Source: an uncultured Lachnospiraceae bacterium
GTDB lineage: Bacteria; Bacillota; Clostridia; Lachnospirales; Lachnospiraceae
Reading direction: 5' to 3'
Assembly: GCA_902793995.1 (NCBI GenBank)
Contig: CADBFP010000005.1
Location: 1-64,000 of the forward strand
DNA length: 64,000 nucleotides
Shown: positions 1 to 12,739 of the stretch, in pieces
Position numbering within the stretch: position 1 is the stretch's first letter
How the letters are laid out: the number at the start of each line of letters is the position of its first letter
Program-made: the position numbers and the translations under genes
Notes under the pieces: generated by a model
What the model was told of the DNA's origin: nothing
Database searches by the model: none
Seen by the model: only the letters and a program-made list of their open reading frames with translations

Positions 1-26
1 ATCATATACGCATTTCACGTAAAAAG

Positions 27-73
27 AAAAACAGCTGGAAACCGTTGTGATGACAAGGTTTTCAGCTGTTTTA
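27..73. terminator. Rho-independent terminator, possibly bidirectional
   Basis: A 16-base near-perfect inverted repeat (28-43 with 57-72, core ACAGCTG) encloses a 13-base loop. An A-run precedes it and a T-run follows, so it could end transcription from either side. The gene it serves on the left lies outside the window. Confidence 0.6.
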
Positions 74-325
74 AGTTGATATCGGTGTCAAAGACGGGAA
101 TACAAGACGCATTGTGTACTGATTTTACCGAATATCCGCCCAAGACGCAATTAAGATAAAAAAGAAAACGCCCTTCCCGCCCTAACTATCCAAAGAGCCA
201 CAGGGACTGCTCTTTCCGGGACACGGGGACGGTTCTTTCCGTCCCATTTTAGGCAACAAAAATGCACCACGGGGACAGGTCCCTTAGTGCATTTTTCTTC
301 TATCCGTCAGTTGATGAATACTCTT
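74..325. other. Gene-free stretch with two palindromic repeats
   Basis: I see no gene here. Positions 226-245 hold the GGGACGG-TTCTTT-CCGTCCC hairpin and 258-296 hold an AATGCAC/GTGCATT hairpin with a GGGGACAGGTCCC centre. Both belong to repeat families found again near 31.2, 33.1 and 37.6 kb. Confidence 0.6.
258..296 (-). terminator. Palindromic repeat acting as terminator of the Rpn gene
   Basis: The arms AAAAATGCAC (258-267) and GTGCATTTTT (287-296) pair. Read on the minus strand the hairpin is followed by a T-run, placed about 30 bases after the stop of the Rpn-family gene. The loop carries the shared GGGGACAGGTCCC motif. Confidence 0.55.
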
Positions 326-1177
326 TTACAAAAGGATTTTCTCCGCTTCCTCTCGGGTCAGGTTCTGGGCTTTCATCAGTTTGGCAATGGCTTCCTGTAA
401 AGCATCTGCCCTTCCTTCCGCCCTTCCTCTGGCCACACCGACTGCTTCCCCGTTTTCCCGGGCTTTATACTCCTGCTCTCTCAAATACTCTGCCAGTGTC
501 ATAATTTCCTCCACTTTCTCCTCATCTTGCCGAAAACGCGTGATGCCTTCTGCCGCCATCTGCCCCAGGGGATACTTCAAATTCCCCGGCGGGATATTCT
601 TCTGCTCATTAAGCAAATCTAAAAACTCACAAACCTCCGGCATATCTTCCCGGTATTTCGAGTCGTACTTAGCATTCAGAAATATTGCATGGGACCCGTC
701 GTCATAAACGACGTTCCCCACCGGGCAGGCCATCACGCTTTCCCGCTTGTACATAGGGTAGGCCAAGCCGGGAATCTCCCGGGATGCCGGAACCTCCGGG
801 TCTTTTTTTACATGCGTCGGGTCATAATTACACACCATAATGATAAAACTAGTCTTCAGCTGCGTGTAAAATGCTCCACTCTTTAATATCTGTCTGTCAA
901 TTCCGCTTTGATAATACCGCACCCTCTTCAAACTTTCAATCGAATTCTGCATTTCCACATCATAAACCGAGTCGGCATCGTCCTCCACATACACATCCAG
1001 GCGGATACCGTGGCGGGTCCTGCTTTCCTTAAATGCCTTCTCTGTCTGGATAAATTCCAGCTTTCGGATTTTTATGTCCAGCACCTTTTCCAAAAAGCGC
1101 TGGCAGAGGCGAGGTTCCCGCATCACCTCGGGAAACACTAAAAAGTGCGAAAGCGTGATAGGATAATAGTCAGACAT
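326..1177 (-). CDS. Rpn family recombination-promoting nuclease / putative transposase
   Basis: The 283-residue protein resembles the Rpn (PD-(D/E)XK nuclease family transposase) group, whose Escherichia coli members are DNA endonucleases that raise RecA-independent recombination. The N-terminal two thirds carry the nuclease-like fold: a region with RLDVYVEDDADSVYDVEMQ near residues 58-78, which matches the D...(D/E)xQ pattern, then a YYQSGIDRQ segment typical of the family. The tail is charged with AVGVARGRAEGRADA followed by a small helical end, also typical. The start is an ATG behind AAAGGAGG. It stands alone, facing away from serS. These genes are often present in many copies per genome. 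I am confident of the family and not of its role in this host. Confidence 0.85.
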   Translation of the reverse strand: MSDYYPITLSHFLVFPEVMREPRLCQRFLEKVLDIKIRKLEFIQTEKAFKESRTRHGIRLDVYVEDDADSVYDVEMQNSIESLKRVRYYQSGIDRQILKSGAFYTQLKTSFIIMVCNYDPTHVKKDPEVPASREIPGLAYPMYKRESVMACPVGNVVYDDGSHAIFLNAKYDSKYREDMPEVCEFLDLLNEQKNIPPGNLKYPLGQMAAEGITRFRQDEEKVEEIMTLAEYLREQEYKARENGEAVGVARGRAEGRADALQEAIAKLMKAQNLTREEAEKILL

Positions 1178-1346
1178 AGCGCCTCCTTTCTTCGTTTAAA
1201 ACTCTTATTTTATTGTCTCTGGGTTTAAAATGATCGATCGATACTCTTCGATTATATCCCTGACAGAAGTGCCTGACAAGCCCCCAAACATGCAACAGCC
1301 GACGCAATTTGTAGCAATGAAAACGAGCTTTTCACATTTTGGACAC

Positions 1347-1378
1347 AAAAAAGCACCGCAGGACAGATCCCGCGGTGC
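1347..1378 (-). terminator. serS terminator
   Basis: GCACCGC (1353-1359) pairs with GCGGTGC (1372-1378). On the minus strand the hairpin runs directly into six T residues. It lies about 40 bases after the serS stop. Confidence 0.8.
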
Positions 1379-1419
1379 ACGACGCCGGGCAGATTATTTT
1401 CCGCCGGGCAAATGCTCTG

Positions 1420-2703
1420 CTACGGCTGCAGAAGCTCCTTGCCTCCCATATAGGGCCGGAGGACTTCCGGAATCCTCACGCTTCCATCCGGCTGCAGATT
1501 GTTCTCCAGGAAGGATATCAGCATCCGGGGCGGCGCCACCACCGTGTTGTTTAAGGTATGCGGCAGGAACATGCGCCCGTCCGTCCCCTTGACTCTGAGT
1601 TTCAGCCGTCTGGCCTGGGCATCTCCTAAATTGGAGCAGGATCCCACTTCAAAATATTTCTGCTGTCTGGGGCTCCAGGCCTCGATATCACAGGATTTTA
1701 TCTTCAGGTCCGCCAGATCCCCGCTGCAGCATTCCAGCTGCCGCACCGGTATATCCAGGCTGCGGAAAAATTCCACGCTCCAGCGCCACATTTTCTCATA
1801 CCAGTCCATGGATTCCTCCGGTCGGCACACCACGATCATCTCCTGCTTTTCAAACTGATGAATGCGGTACACCCCCCGCTCTTCCAGCCCATGAGCCCCC
1901 TTTTCCTTCCGGAAACAAGGGCTGTAGCTGGTAAGGGTCTGGGGCAGCGCCGCTTCCGGCAGGATCTGGTCGATATAGCGACCTACCATGGAATGCTCGC
2001 TGGTGCCGATGAGATACAGGTCCTCACCCTCCACTTTATACATCATGGCGTCCATATCCGCCTGGCTCATCACCCCTTCCACCACATTTCCGTGGATCAT
2101 AAAGGGGGGAATGCAATAGGTAAAGCCCTTATCGATCATAAAATCCCGGGCATAGGCGATCACCGCCTCATGGAGCCGGGCCACATCCCCCAGGAAGTAG
2201 TAAAAGCCGTTACCCGCCACCCGGCCGGCGGCGTCCATGTCAATGCCCCCCAGCCTTTCCATAATCTCCGTATGATACGGAATGGGGAAATTCGGCACCC
2301 GGGGCTCCCCGAAGCGCTCCCGCTCCACATTTTCCGAATCATCCCGGCCCAGGGGCACGGACGGGTCTATGATATTGGGAATCAGCAGCATGGCCTTATG
2401 CAGCCCCGCTTCCACCTCCCGCTCCCGGGCCGTGAGCTCGTCGATGCGGGCGCCGTCGGCAGAGACCTGGGCCTTGACCTCTTCGGCCTCTTCCTTCCGG
2501 CCCTGGCCCATCAGCTTGCCGATCTCCTTGGATAGCCGGTTCCGGGTGGCCCTGAGTTCCTCCACCTCCTGCTTAATGGACCGGTTTTCCTTGTCCAGCG
2601 CTATAACTTCATCCACAAAAGGCAGCTTTTGATCCTGGAATTTGTTGCGGATATTTTGTTTTACGATTTCCGGATTCTCCCGGATGAATTTGATGTCTAA
2701 CAT
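1420..2703 (-). CDS. serS: Serine--tRNA ligase
   Basis: SerRS charges tRNA-Ser with serine, and also tRNA-Sec where present. The 427-residue length is normal. Residues 1-110 form the long antiparallel coiled-coil arm, beginning MLDIKFIRENPEIVKQNIRNK, which grips the tRNA-Ser variable arm. The class II core follows: motif 2 FRKEKGAHGLEERGVYRIHQF, then GSCSNLGDAQARR and motif 3 with NTVVAPPRMLISFLENN. The motif 3 approach reads PHTLNNT, where many bacterial enzymes have HTLNGSG, so this may belong to a divergent SerRS subgroup. It is transcribed away from mnmA. I saw no T-box leader in the 207-base upstream gap. Confidence 0.95.
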   Translation of the reverse strand: MLDIKFIRENPEIVKQNIRNKFQDQKLPFVDEVIALDKENRSIKQEVEELRATRNRLSKEIGKLMGQGRKEEAEEVKAQVSADGARIDELTAREREVEAGLHKAMLLIPNIIDPSVPLGRDDSENVERERFGEPRVPNFPIPYHTEIMERLGGIDMDAAGRVAGNGFYYFLGDVARLHEAVIAYARDFMIDKGFTYCIPPFMIHGNVVEGVMSQADMDAMMYKVEGEDLYLIGTSEHSMVGRYIDQILPEAALPQTLTSYSPCFRKEKGAHGLEERGVYRIHQFEKQEMIVVCRPEESMDWYEKMWRWSVEFFRSLDIPVRQLECCSGDLADLKIKSCDIEAWSPRQQKYFEVGSCSNLGDAQARRLKLRVKGTDGRMFLPHTLNNTVVAPPRMLISFLENNLQPDGSVRIPEVLRPYMGGKELLQP

Positions 2704-2845
2704 GATGTTGTCCTTTATGATTTATTATCTTTATCCTGTTGGCAGGCGGCAGATAGCCGTCCCTGCGCATACACCGCTGCCCCGCCTGAGAGGCATGCCG
2801 ATAACCGCGAAAAATATCATACGGCAGTCCCGCAGGAAAGTCAAG

Positions 2846-2874
2846 TTGACAGCCGCCCCGATGCTGATTATACT
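2846..2874 (+). promoter_or_regulatory. mnmA promoter
   Basis: Perfect TTGACA (2846-2851), a 17-base spacer, then TATACT (2869-2874). It lies 36 bases before the mnmA start codon. Confidence 0.75.
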
Positions 2875-2910
2875 TTTTTGTGAAACACTTGTAATACGCA
2901 GGAGCTCCCC

Positions 2911-3972
2911 ATGAAAGCATTAATTGCCCTGTCCGGCGGTGTGGATTCCTCCGTGGCCGCTTACCTCATGCAGCAGGCCGGCTACAACTGCATCGGCTGC
3001 ACTATGAAACTCTTTGAAAACCGGGACGCGGCAGTCAGCCCGGCCAAAAGCTGCTGCTCTCTGGAGGATGTGGAGGATGCCCGCCGGGTGGCCTTCCGCC
3101 TGGGCATGCGCTTTTATGTCTTCAATTTCACGGAGGATTTCCGGGAAAAAATCATTGGTCATTTCATAGAGGAATATCAGGCCGGCCGTACCCCCAACCC
3201 CTGTATCGACTGCAACCGCCTGATGAAATTCGGCAAGCTCTGGGAGCGGGCCCAAATCCTGGGTTATGAAAAAATCGTCACCGGCCACTATGCCCGGATT
3301 CATTTTGACGGGGAAAAATACCATCTTTTGCGGGGGCTGGATGCCTCCAAAGATCAGAGCTATGTGCTGTACGATATGACTCAGGAGCAGCTGGCCCATA
3401 CCGCCTTTCCGCTGGGAGAAAAGACGAAGGAAGAGGTGCGGCGCATCGCCCGGGAGCAGGGCTTCCTCAATGCCGCCAAGCCCGACAGCCAGGATATTTG
3501 CTTTGTGCCGGAAGGAGACTACGCCGCGGTGATTGCCGCCCATACCGGAAGCGCTCCCGTCCCTGGAGATTTCGTGGACGAAGAAGGCCGGGTGCTGGGC
3601 CGCCACAAAGGCATCATCCATTATACCATCGGCCAGCGGAAAGGCCTGGGCCTTGCCCTGCCGGCCTCCCTCTTTGTCCTCCGCATTGATCCGGAGAAAA
3701 ACCAGGTGGTGCTTGGCCCCTCCGAAAGATTGTTCCGAAAAGAGGTCCTGGTAAAGGACTTCCATTGGATCAGCGGCGCCGCCCCGGCAGGCCCCGTTTT
3801 TGGCCAGGCCAAGCTCCGTTACCGGCAAAAAGCAGCGCCGGTGAAAGCGCTGCCTCAGGAAAACGGCTCTGTCTTATTGAAATTTGACGACCCCCAACGG
3901 GCTCCCACCCCCGGCCAAAGCGCCGTGCTCTATAACGGCGAAGAAGTTTTAGGCGGCGGGATCATCATTTGA
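2911..3972 (+). CDS. mnmA: tRNA-specific 2-thiouridylase MnmA
   Basis: MnmA uses ATP and a persulfide donor to place the 2-thio group on U34 of tRNA-Lys, -Glu and -Gln. The PP-loop SGGVDSS is at residues 8-14. The two catalytic cysteines are visible at 98 (NPCIDC) and 197 (SQDICF). The central and C-terminal beta-barrel domains complete a protein of 353 residues, close to the usual length. The gene has its own sigma-A-type promoter and a GC-rich terminator. MnmE and MnmG, which modify position 5 of the same uridine, are also in this window. Confidence 0.96.
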   Translation: MKALIALSGGVDSSVAAYLMQQAGYNCIGCTMKLFENRDAAVSPAKSCCSLEDVEDARRVAFRLGMRFYVFNFTEDFREKIIGHFIEEYQAGRTPNPCIDCNRLMKFGKLWERAQILGYEKIVTGHYARIHFDGEKYHLLRGLDASKDQSYVLYDMTQEQLAHTAFPLGEKTKEEVRRIAREQGFLNAAKPDSQDICFVPEGDYAAVIAAHTGSAPVPGDFVDEEGRVLGRHKGIIHYTIGQRKGLGLALPASLFVLRIDPEKNQVVLGPSERLFRKEVLVKDFHWISGAAPAGPVFGQAKLRYRQKAAPVKALPQENGSVLLKFDDPQRAPTPGQSAVLYNGEEVLGGGIII

Positions 3973-3989
3973 TAACAAATCGCCCTTCC

Positions 3990-4017
3990 CCGCCCCCAAC
4001 CGGGGGCGGATTTTTTT
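3990..4017 (+). terminator. mnmA terminator
   Basis: CCGCCCCC (3990-3997) and GGGGGCGG (4002-4009) form an 8-bp GC stem on an AACC loop, followed by seven T residues. A second copy of the stem is at 4073-4092. Confidence 0.8.
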
Positions 4018-4180
4018 GGGGGCCCGCGGCCCTCGACAATACTTTTCGAGCGCCCCCACAATGCTCCTTTTCCCGCCCCCAACCGGGGGCGGATTTTGTT
4101 GGGGGGCCCGCGGCCCTCGACAATACTTTTCGAGCGAATAGCGAACGCGTCAGCGAGAAAAGTTTTCGTCGAGGGCCCCT
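3990..4180. repeat. Tandem GC-hairpin plus CTCGACAATACTTTTCGAG palindromic repeat
   Basis: Two copies of an about 84-base unit lie in tandem. Each has the CCGCCCCC/GGGGGCGG hairpin followed by GGGCCCGCGGCCCTCGACAA and TACTTTTCGAGCG. The second copy continues to an inverted partner (GAGAAAAGTTTTCGTCGAGG, 4155-4174), making a larger palindrome around 4112-4174. A related palindrome with CGAAAACTTTTCTC and GAAAAGTATTG is at 15718-15765. Confidence 0.7.
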
Positions 4181-4199
4181 AAGCCCCCCTTAAATCCTA

Positions 4200-6719
4200 T
4201 TATTTTTCTTCCGGCAGCTCCGGTTCTTCCTCTTCCGTCCCGGAATCTCCCTTGCGAACCTTGGCAATGCCTGCCACTTTAACGCCCTTGCCGATTTTCA
4301 TCAGCTTCACCCCGGAGGTAATCCTGCCCAGGCGGCTGATAGACTTGATGGCAATGCGGATCACAATCCCCGCATCCGTAATCACCATCAGCTCCTGCTC
4401 CCCGTGGACGGCCTTGGCCCCTACCACATCGCCGGTCTTATTATTGATCTTGTAGCATTTCACGCCCTTGCCGCCCCGGTTCTGCGGCGTAAACTCGCTC
4501 ATATCCGTCCGCTTGCCCAGGCCCAGCTCCGAGACGATCAGCATATCCTCCCCCTGGCTGGCCAGCTGCATGGCCACCACTTCATCGCCCCGGTCCAGCT
4601 TCATGCCGATAACGCCCATGCTCACCCGGCCCATAGGACGCACATCCGTCTCATGGAAGCGGATGCACTGGCCCAGCTTGGTAATTAAGAGCACATCATC
4701 CCGGCCGTCGGTAATCTTCACCTCCATCAGCTCATCCCCCTCTTTCAGGTTGATGGCCGCCAGACCGTTGGAGCGCACATTCTGGTACTCCGTTACGGAA
4801 GTCTTCTTGGTCATGCCCCCCCGGGTCGCCATGAGGAAATACTTATCCTCCTCATAGGTCTTAATGGGGATCATGGCAGTGATTTTCTCCTCCGCCCCCA
4901 GCTGCAGCAGGTTCACAATGGCCGTGCCCCGGCTGGTGCGGGATGCCTCGGGAATATTGTAGCCCTTTAGGCGGTAAGTCTTTCCCTTGTTGGTGAAGAA
5001 CATAATATAGTGGTGGGTGGTGGTCATGAAGAGCTCTTCGATATAATCCTCTTCTAAGGTCTTCATGCCCGTGACCCCCCGGCCCCCTCGGTTCTGGGCC
5101 TTGAAATTGGAGATGCTCATCCGCTTGATATATCCCAGGGAAGTCATGGCAATCACCGTAGGCTCATCCGGGATGGTATCCTCGTCCGAGATTTCTCCCC
5201 AATCCTGGCCGATTTGAGTGCGGCGATCGTCCCCGAACTTTTCGGCGGTAATCAAAAGCTCTTCCTTGATGACCCCCAGCAGCAGCTTTTCGTCTCCCAA
5301 AATAGCCTTCCATTCCGCGATCTTTTCCATCAGGTCCGCATACTCCGCTTCCAGCTTTTCCCGCTCCAGACCGGTTAAAGCCCGAAGCCGCATGTCCACT
5401 ATGGCCTGGGCCTGCACATCCGTAAGGCCGAAACGGGCAATCAAACCTTCCTTGGCCAGCTGCACCGTCCGGGCTGCCCGGATGATACGGATCACCTCAT
5501 CGATATTATCCAGGGCGATTAAGAGACCCTCGATAATATGGGCCCGCTCCTCCGCCTTGTTTAAATCATATTTGGTGCGGCGGGTCACCACCTCCTCCTG
5601 ATGATCCAGGTAGGCATGAAGCACCTGCTCCAAATTCATCACCTTGGGCTGTCCCTTGTCCAGAGCCAGCATAATGACTCCGTAGGTGGTTAAAAGCTCC
5701 GTATGCTTATAAATCTGATTTAAGACCAGCCCCGGATTGGCGTCCCGGCGCAGCTCCACGCAGAGACGAACCCCTTCCTTGTTGGACTCGTTTCTGAGAT
5801 CGGTAATGCCGTCGATTCTCTTTTCCTTCACCAGATCCGCAATATGCTCCAGAGCCTTTTCCGGACTGACCCCGTAGGGGGGCTCCGTAAAGATGATCCG
5901 GTGTTTGCCATTGGCTAAGGGCTCGATTTCCGACACCGCCTGGATGCGGATCCTGCCCCGGCCGGTGCGGTAAGCCTCTTCTATGCCCTGGCGGCCCAGA
6001 ATCACGGCTCCCTTGGGGAAATCCGGCCCCTTGATAATCTCCATCAGCTCTTCTACCGTGGTATCCCGATCTTCCCGGACCCGGTTGTCGATCATCTTCA
6101 CCACGCCGCCGACTACTTCCCTGAGGTTGTGAGGCGGAATATTGGTGGCCATACCCACGGCAATCCCCGTGCCCCCGTTCACCAAAAGGTTGGGAATCCG
6201 GGCGGGCAGCACGGAAGGCTCCCGTTCGGAACCGTCGAAGTTATCTTCAAAATCCACGGTATCTTTATTCAGATCCGCCACCATTTCCATGGAGATTTTG
6301 GACATGCGGGCCTCGGTATATCGGGCGGCGGCGGGGCCGTCCCCGTCAATGGAGCCGAAGTTGCCGTGGCCGTCCACTAAAGGATAGCGGGTGGACCAGG
6401 GCTGGGCCATATTCACCATGGACCCATAAATGGAAGAATCCCCGTGGGGGTGATATTTACCCATGGTATCACCCACGATACGGGCGCTCTTCCGGTGAGG
6501 CTTATCCGGCCCGTTGTTCAGCTCCGTCATGGAATAGAGGATACGCCGCTGCACCGGCTTTAAGCCGTCCCGCACATCCGGCAGGGCCCGGGCTACAATC
6601 ACGCTCATGGCGTAATCGATATAAAACTCCTCCATGGTCTTTTTCAGATCCACCTCGTGGATCCGATCCGGATCGAAAATCGTATTGTCTATATTGTCGT
6701 TTTTCGTCTTTTTCGCCAT
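4200..6719 (-). CDS. gyrA: DNA gyrase subunit A
   Basis: GyrA cuts and rejoins DNA in the A2B2 gyrase that introduces negative supercoils. At 839 residues it is full length. The catalytic tyrosine is Y134 in AARYTEARM. The C-terminal DNA-wrapping domain carries GyrA-box-like repeats QNRGGRG and QNRGGKG. The quinolone-determining stretch reads GDSSIYGS, with Gly at 99, the position of Asp87 in E. coli. It lies 9 bases after gyrB and is probably the last gene of the dnaA-dnaN-yaaA-recF-gyrB-gyrA run. A TOPRIM-partner ParC identity is unlikely given this context. Confidence 0.96.
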   Translation of the reverse strand: MAKKTKNDNIDNTIFDPDRIHEVDLKKTMEEFYIDYAMSVIVARALPDVRDGLKPVQRRILYSMTELNNGPDKPHRKSARIVGDTMGKYHPHGDSSIYGSMVNMAQPWSTRYPLVDGHGNFGSIDGDGPAAARYTEARMSKISMEMVADLNKDTVDFEDNFDGSEREPSVLPARIPNLLVNGGTGIAVGMATNIPPHNLREVVGGVVKMIDNRVREDRDTTVEELMEIIKGPDFPKGAVILGRQGIEEAYRTGRGRIRIQAVSEIEPLANGKHRIIFTEPPYGVSPEKALEHIADLVKEKRIDGITDLRNESNKEGVRLCVELRRDANPGLVLNQIYKHTELLTTYGVIMLALDKGQPKVMNLEQVLHAYLDHQEEVVTRRTKYDLNKAEERAHIIEGLLIALDNIDEVIRIIRAARTVQLAKEGLIARFGLTDVQAQAIVDMRLRALTGLEREKLEAEYADLMEKIAEWKAILGDEKLLLGVIKEELLITAEKFGDDRRTQIGQDWGEISDEDTIPDEPTVIAMTSLGYIKRMSISNFKAQNRGGRGVTGMKTLEEDYIEELFMTTTHHYIMFFTNKGKTYRLKGYNIPEASRTSRGTAIVNLLQLGAEEKITAMIPIKTYEEDKYFLMATRGGMTKKTSVTEYQNVRSNGLAAINLKEGDELMEVKITDGRDDVLLITKLGQCIRFHETDVRPMGRVSMGVIGMKLDRGDEVVAMQLASQGEDMLIVSELGLGKRTDMSEFTPQNRGGKGVKCYKINNKTGDVVGAKAVHGEQELMVITDAGIVIRIAIKSISRLGRITSGVKLMKIGKGVKVAGIAKVRKGDSGTEEEEPELPEEK

Positions 6720-6728
6720 AACTGCTCC

Positions 6729-9747
<3,019 letters not shown>

Positions 9748-9757
<10 letters not shown>

Positions 9758-9957
9758 TGGACCGTAACTTGCTTTCCGTGGTATTCAATCACATCGCCAG
9801 CCGCCAGTTTCCGGCCCCGGCGCAAATCAGTTTCTCCGTTTACCTTTACGGCGCCGGCCTGAATCACTTCCTTGGCTTCGGCTCCGTTTTCCACCAGGCC
9901 CGCCAGTTTTAAAGCCTGACCCAGTTTAATAAATTCGTCTCGAATGAAAATTTCCAT
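9748..9957 (-). CDS. yaaA: S4 domain RNA-binding protein YaaA/RlbA
   Basis: This 69-residue protein is a single S4 RNA-binding domain. The family is almost always placed between dnaN and recF in Bacillota and has been linked to ribosome assembly in Bacillus subtilis. The body FIKLGQALKLAGLVENGAEA and the VNGETDLRRGRKL loop are characteristic. Its ATG shares a base with the dnaN stop (TAATG) and its end overlaps recF. Confidence 0.9.
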
Positions 9958-11066
9958 TATCTTGTCACAAAATTCACCGGCAGAATCAGATAAATATAGG
10001 TTCCTTCCTCATCCCGCAGGAAGCCCGGCGCCCGGGAATTGGTTAAATACAGGTTCACTGTCTCATCCTCTATGGCCTTTAGGGCATCGATCAGAAAACG
10101 GGGATTAAAGCCGATCATCAAATCGCTTCCTTCCTTTACGGCCTCTATCCGCTCCGTCATAGAACCGATATTGGAATTGAGACTCAGCACAATTCCCTGG
10201 TCCTTGATATCCAGCACCACCGGCTTCTTATCGCTTTCCCTTACAAAGGTCATGGAACGGTCGATGGCCGCCAGGAAATCCTTCCGGTTCAGACTCAGCT
10301 TTGTTTCATAATTTTCCGAAATCATCTGGTCAATACGGAAATATTCCCCGTCGATCAGGCGGCTGACCAGAGTCGTATCTTCAAAGGAAAACAAAATATG
10401 ATTCTTCCCCAGATAAATCTCCACATTTTTATCCATATCTCCGGAAATAATCCGGCTGATATCATTCAGACTCTTTCCGGGCACGATGACCGATTTATCT
10501 TCATAATACTCATTCAGCACGCAGTAGCGGATAGCAATCCGGTAGCCGTCCACCGCCACCACCCGGAGCACATTGTTTTTTATCTCGAACAATTCCCCGG
10601 TCATCATTTTGTTATTATCATTGGGCGCCGTGGAGAAAATTGTCTTTTCAATAATGCTCTTCAAACTCATCTGGGAAATCACAATGGGCGTTCCCTTATC
10701 CAGGGTGGGCATGCCGATGAAATCCTCCCCGTTTTTCCCGGGCATATTCTGGACACTGACCCCGGCGCTGATATTCACATTCAGACTGCTATCCACTTTG
10801 ATATGAATCTCATCCTCCGGCATCTTCCGGATAATATCCGTGAAAATCTTGGAATCCAGGGCGATTTTTCCCTCTTCTATAATGGTGCCGCTTAACTGCG
10901 TTTTAATAGCCATTTCCATATCGTTGGCCATCAAACTGATTCTTCCGTTTCGGGCTTCCAGCAAAAAGCATTCCAGGATAGGCAGAGTCGTCCGGGTAGG
11001 CACCGCTTTTCCCGTGGCATTTAAGGCCTGGATCATTTGAGCTTTGGACAGGAAAATGTCTAACAT
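9957..11066 (-). CDS. dnaN: DNA polymerase III subunit beta (sliding clamp)
   Basis: The beta clamp is a ring-shaped homodimer that holds DNA polymerase on its template and recruits many repair factors. All three clamp domains appear present in 369 residues. The end ...YIYLILPVNFVTR fits the conserved P-(V/M)-R-like tail of the family. It follows dnaA after a 233-base gap containing two DnaA boxes and has the ribosome site AAAAGGAG. Confidence 0.96.
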   Translation of the reverse strand: MLDIFLSKAQMIQALNATGKAVPTRTTLPILECFLLEARNGRISLMANDMEMAIKTQLSGTIIEEGKIALDSKIFTDIIRKMPEDEIHIKVDSSLNVNISAGVSVQNMPGKNGEDFIGMPTLDKGTPIVISQMSLKSIIEKTIFSTAPNDNNKMMTGELFEIKNNVLRVVAVDGYRIAIRYCVLNEYYEDKSVIVPGKSLNDISRIISGDMDKNVEIYLGKNHILFSFEDTTLVSRLIDGEYFRIDQMISENYETKLSLNRKDFLAAIDRSMTFVRESDKKPVVLDIKDQGIVLSLNSNIGSMTERIEAVKEGSDLMIGFNPRFLIDALKAIEDETVNLYLTNSRAPGFLRDEEGTYIYLILPVNFVTR

Positions 11067-11214
11067 GGTTTCTCCTTTTTATTATTACATAGTAATTATT
11101 ATTATATAGGCGGTTGAAATGTGGAAAAGCCTCTTTCTCGTTTATTCTGCCTATGAAAAGCGGCAGGAATAAGTCTGTTAGGAGCCGGTGCATGGGCTGT
11201 GTAAAACAGGGGCT

Positions 11215-11283
11215 TTATGCACAGGGATTTTCCGGCTTGTTTTTTTGCTTTAATTTATCCCCAAAAAGCCGGATTTATCCACG
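11215..11283 (+). promoter_or_regulatory. DnaA boxes between dnaA and dnaN
   Basis: TTATGCACA (11215-11223) fits the TTATNCACA consensus and TTATCCACG (11275-11283) is one base off TTATCCACA. Bacillus subtilis has box clusters both upstream and downstream of dnaA, so this may be the second half of a bipartite oriC. Two boxes are few, so they could alternatively act only in regulation of dnaN. Confidence 0.55.
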
Positions 11284-11299
11284 GGATAAAGTGGATGAA

Positions 11300-12628
11300 T
11301 CAAGGGTTCATCTTCTTTTGAAGCACCTCGATGGTGTTCTGCAGAGAAGAATCGCTGCCCAGCTGTTTTTCTATCTTCCGCTTGCCGTAAAGCACGGTGG
11401 AATGATCCCGTCCCCCTAAAAACAGGCCGATTTTGTCCAACGGGAAATCTGTCATTTTCTTGGCCAGATACATAAAAATCTGCCGGGGATATACAATCTC
11501 CGCATCTTTCTTTTTAGACAGAATGTCCGCAGAAGAAATGCCGAAATGATCCGATACCATATCCAATATAAAAGGAAGAGAAATTTCCTGAGGCGCATCG
11601 GGATTGATATGATCCTGCAAGGCTTCCTCTGCCAGTTCCAGATTAATGGGCCTGGCCTTTACCCGGGAAAAAGCCACGATTTTAGTCAGGGCGCCTTCCA
11701 GTTCCCGGATATTGGATTTGATATGGGTGGCAATGTAATTAATCACCTCGTTGTCAATATTATACCCTGCCATCTCCTCTTTTTTACGCAAAATGGCCAT
11801 TCTGGTTTCGTAATCCGGCAGGCCGATGTCCACCGTAAGGCCTTGCTCGAAACGGGAACGAAGCCGCTCCTCCAGATCATCGATTTCCTTTGGCAGGCGG
11901 TCGCTGGAAATCACTATCTGCTTGCCGTTTTCCCGGAGGGAATTAAAGGTATGGAACAATTCGTCCTGGGTGCTTTCCTTCTTGTAAATGAACTGGATAT
12001 CGTCCATCAGCAGCACATCCACATTCCGGTATTTTTCCCGGAAACGGGAAATGGATGACGTTGAATCCAAAGAGGTTACATAATCCGTCAAAAACTTTTC
12101 AAAGGTCACATACAGAACCCGGGCACCCGGATTATTACGCAGGATATGGTGGGCAATGGATTGCATTAAGTGGGTTTTACCCAAACCGGAGCCGCCATAA
12201 ATATACAGGGGATTGTATTCTTCTCCGGGAAACTCCGCCACCGCTACAGAGGCGGCGTGCGCTACCATATTGCTTTGTCCCACCACAAAGGAATCAAAAG
12301 TATAATTGGCATTCAAATTCGCAATGCTGAAATCCGGCCGGGAGCTTTTTTTGGGAGGAGTTTCCTCTTCCCGGGAGTTGGAAATACGGATTTCGCAAAC
12401 CATGCCGGTCAATTCCTCTATTACATAACGGAAAAAAGAGGCATAGCGTTTATGAATAAAGTCCGCAGAGGCCTTATCTCCGGGAAAATACAGATTCAAA
12501 ATATTATGATCCAGGGAAACAGGCTCTAAGGGCGCAATCCAGGTACGGTAGCCCACATCGCTGAGCTCTTTGCCGTCCCTGACGCCCTCCAAAATGTTTT
12601 CCCAGTTTTGTTTAATCGTCTCTAACAT
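11300..12628 (-). CDS. dnaA: Chromosomal replication initiator DnaA
   Basis: DnaA binds DnaA boxes at oriC, melts the origin and loads the helicase. The 442 residues divide into an N-terminal interaction domain (1-85), a short linker, an AAA+ domain with Walker A GGSGLGKT (145-152) and Walker B LLMDDIQFI, and a C-terminal helix-turn-helix domain ending in the DNA-contact motif GGRDHSTV. It reads away from oriC. The ribosome site upstream is weak (AAAGGACC). Confidence 0.97.
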   Translation of the reverse strand: MLETIKQNWENILEGVRDGKELSDVGYRTWIAPLEPVSLDHNILNLYFPGDKASADFIHKRYASFFRYVIEELTGMVCEIRISNSREEETPPKKSSRPDFSIANLNANYTFDSFVVGQSNMVAHAASVAVAEFPGEEYNPLYIYGGSGLGKTHLMQSIAHHILRNNPGARVLYVTFEKFLTDYVTSLDSTSSISRFREKYRNVDVLLMDDIQFIYKKESTQDELFHTFNSLRENGKQIVISSDRLPKEIDDLEERLRSRFEQGLTVDIGLPDYETRMAILRKKEEMAGYNIDNEVINYIATHIKSNIRELEGALTKIVAFSRVKARPINLELAEEALQDHINPDAPQEISLPFILDMVSDHFGISSADILSKKKDAEIVYPRQIFMYLAKKMTDFPLDKIGLFLGGRDHSTVLYGKRKIEKQLGSDSSLQNTIEVLQKKMNP

Positions 12629-12739
12629 ACAGGTCCTTTTATCTGACTGTGTTCTTTACAGAATGTTACGGATTTAAAAAATAGTTATCCTCAAATATAC
12701 TTATAAATAATGAGGTCATACGGAATTATCATAGCAAAA

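Noticed and set aside
2704..2910. Possible T-box leader for serS
   Set aside because: No T-box motif or terminator/antiterminator pair could be seen in the 207-base gap, which also holds the mnmA promoter.
3969..4193. 74-codon open frame after mnmA
   Set aside because: It is made of the GC hairpin and palindromic repeat sequence.
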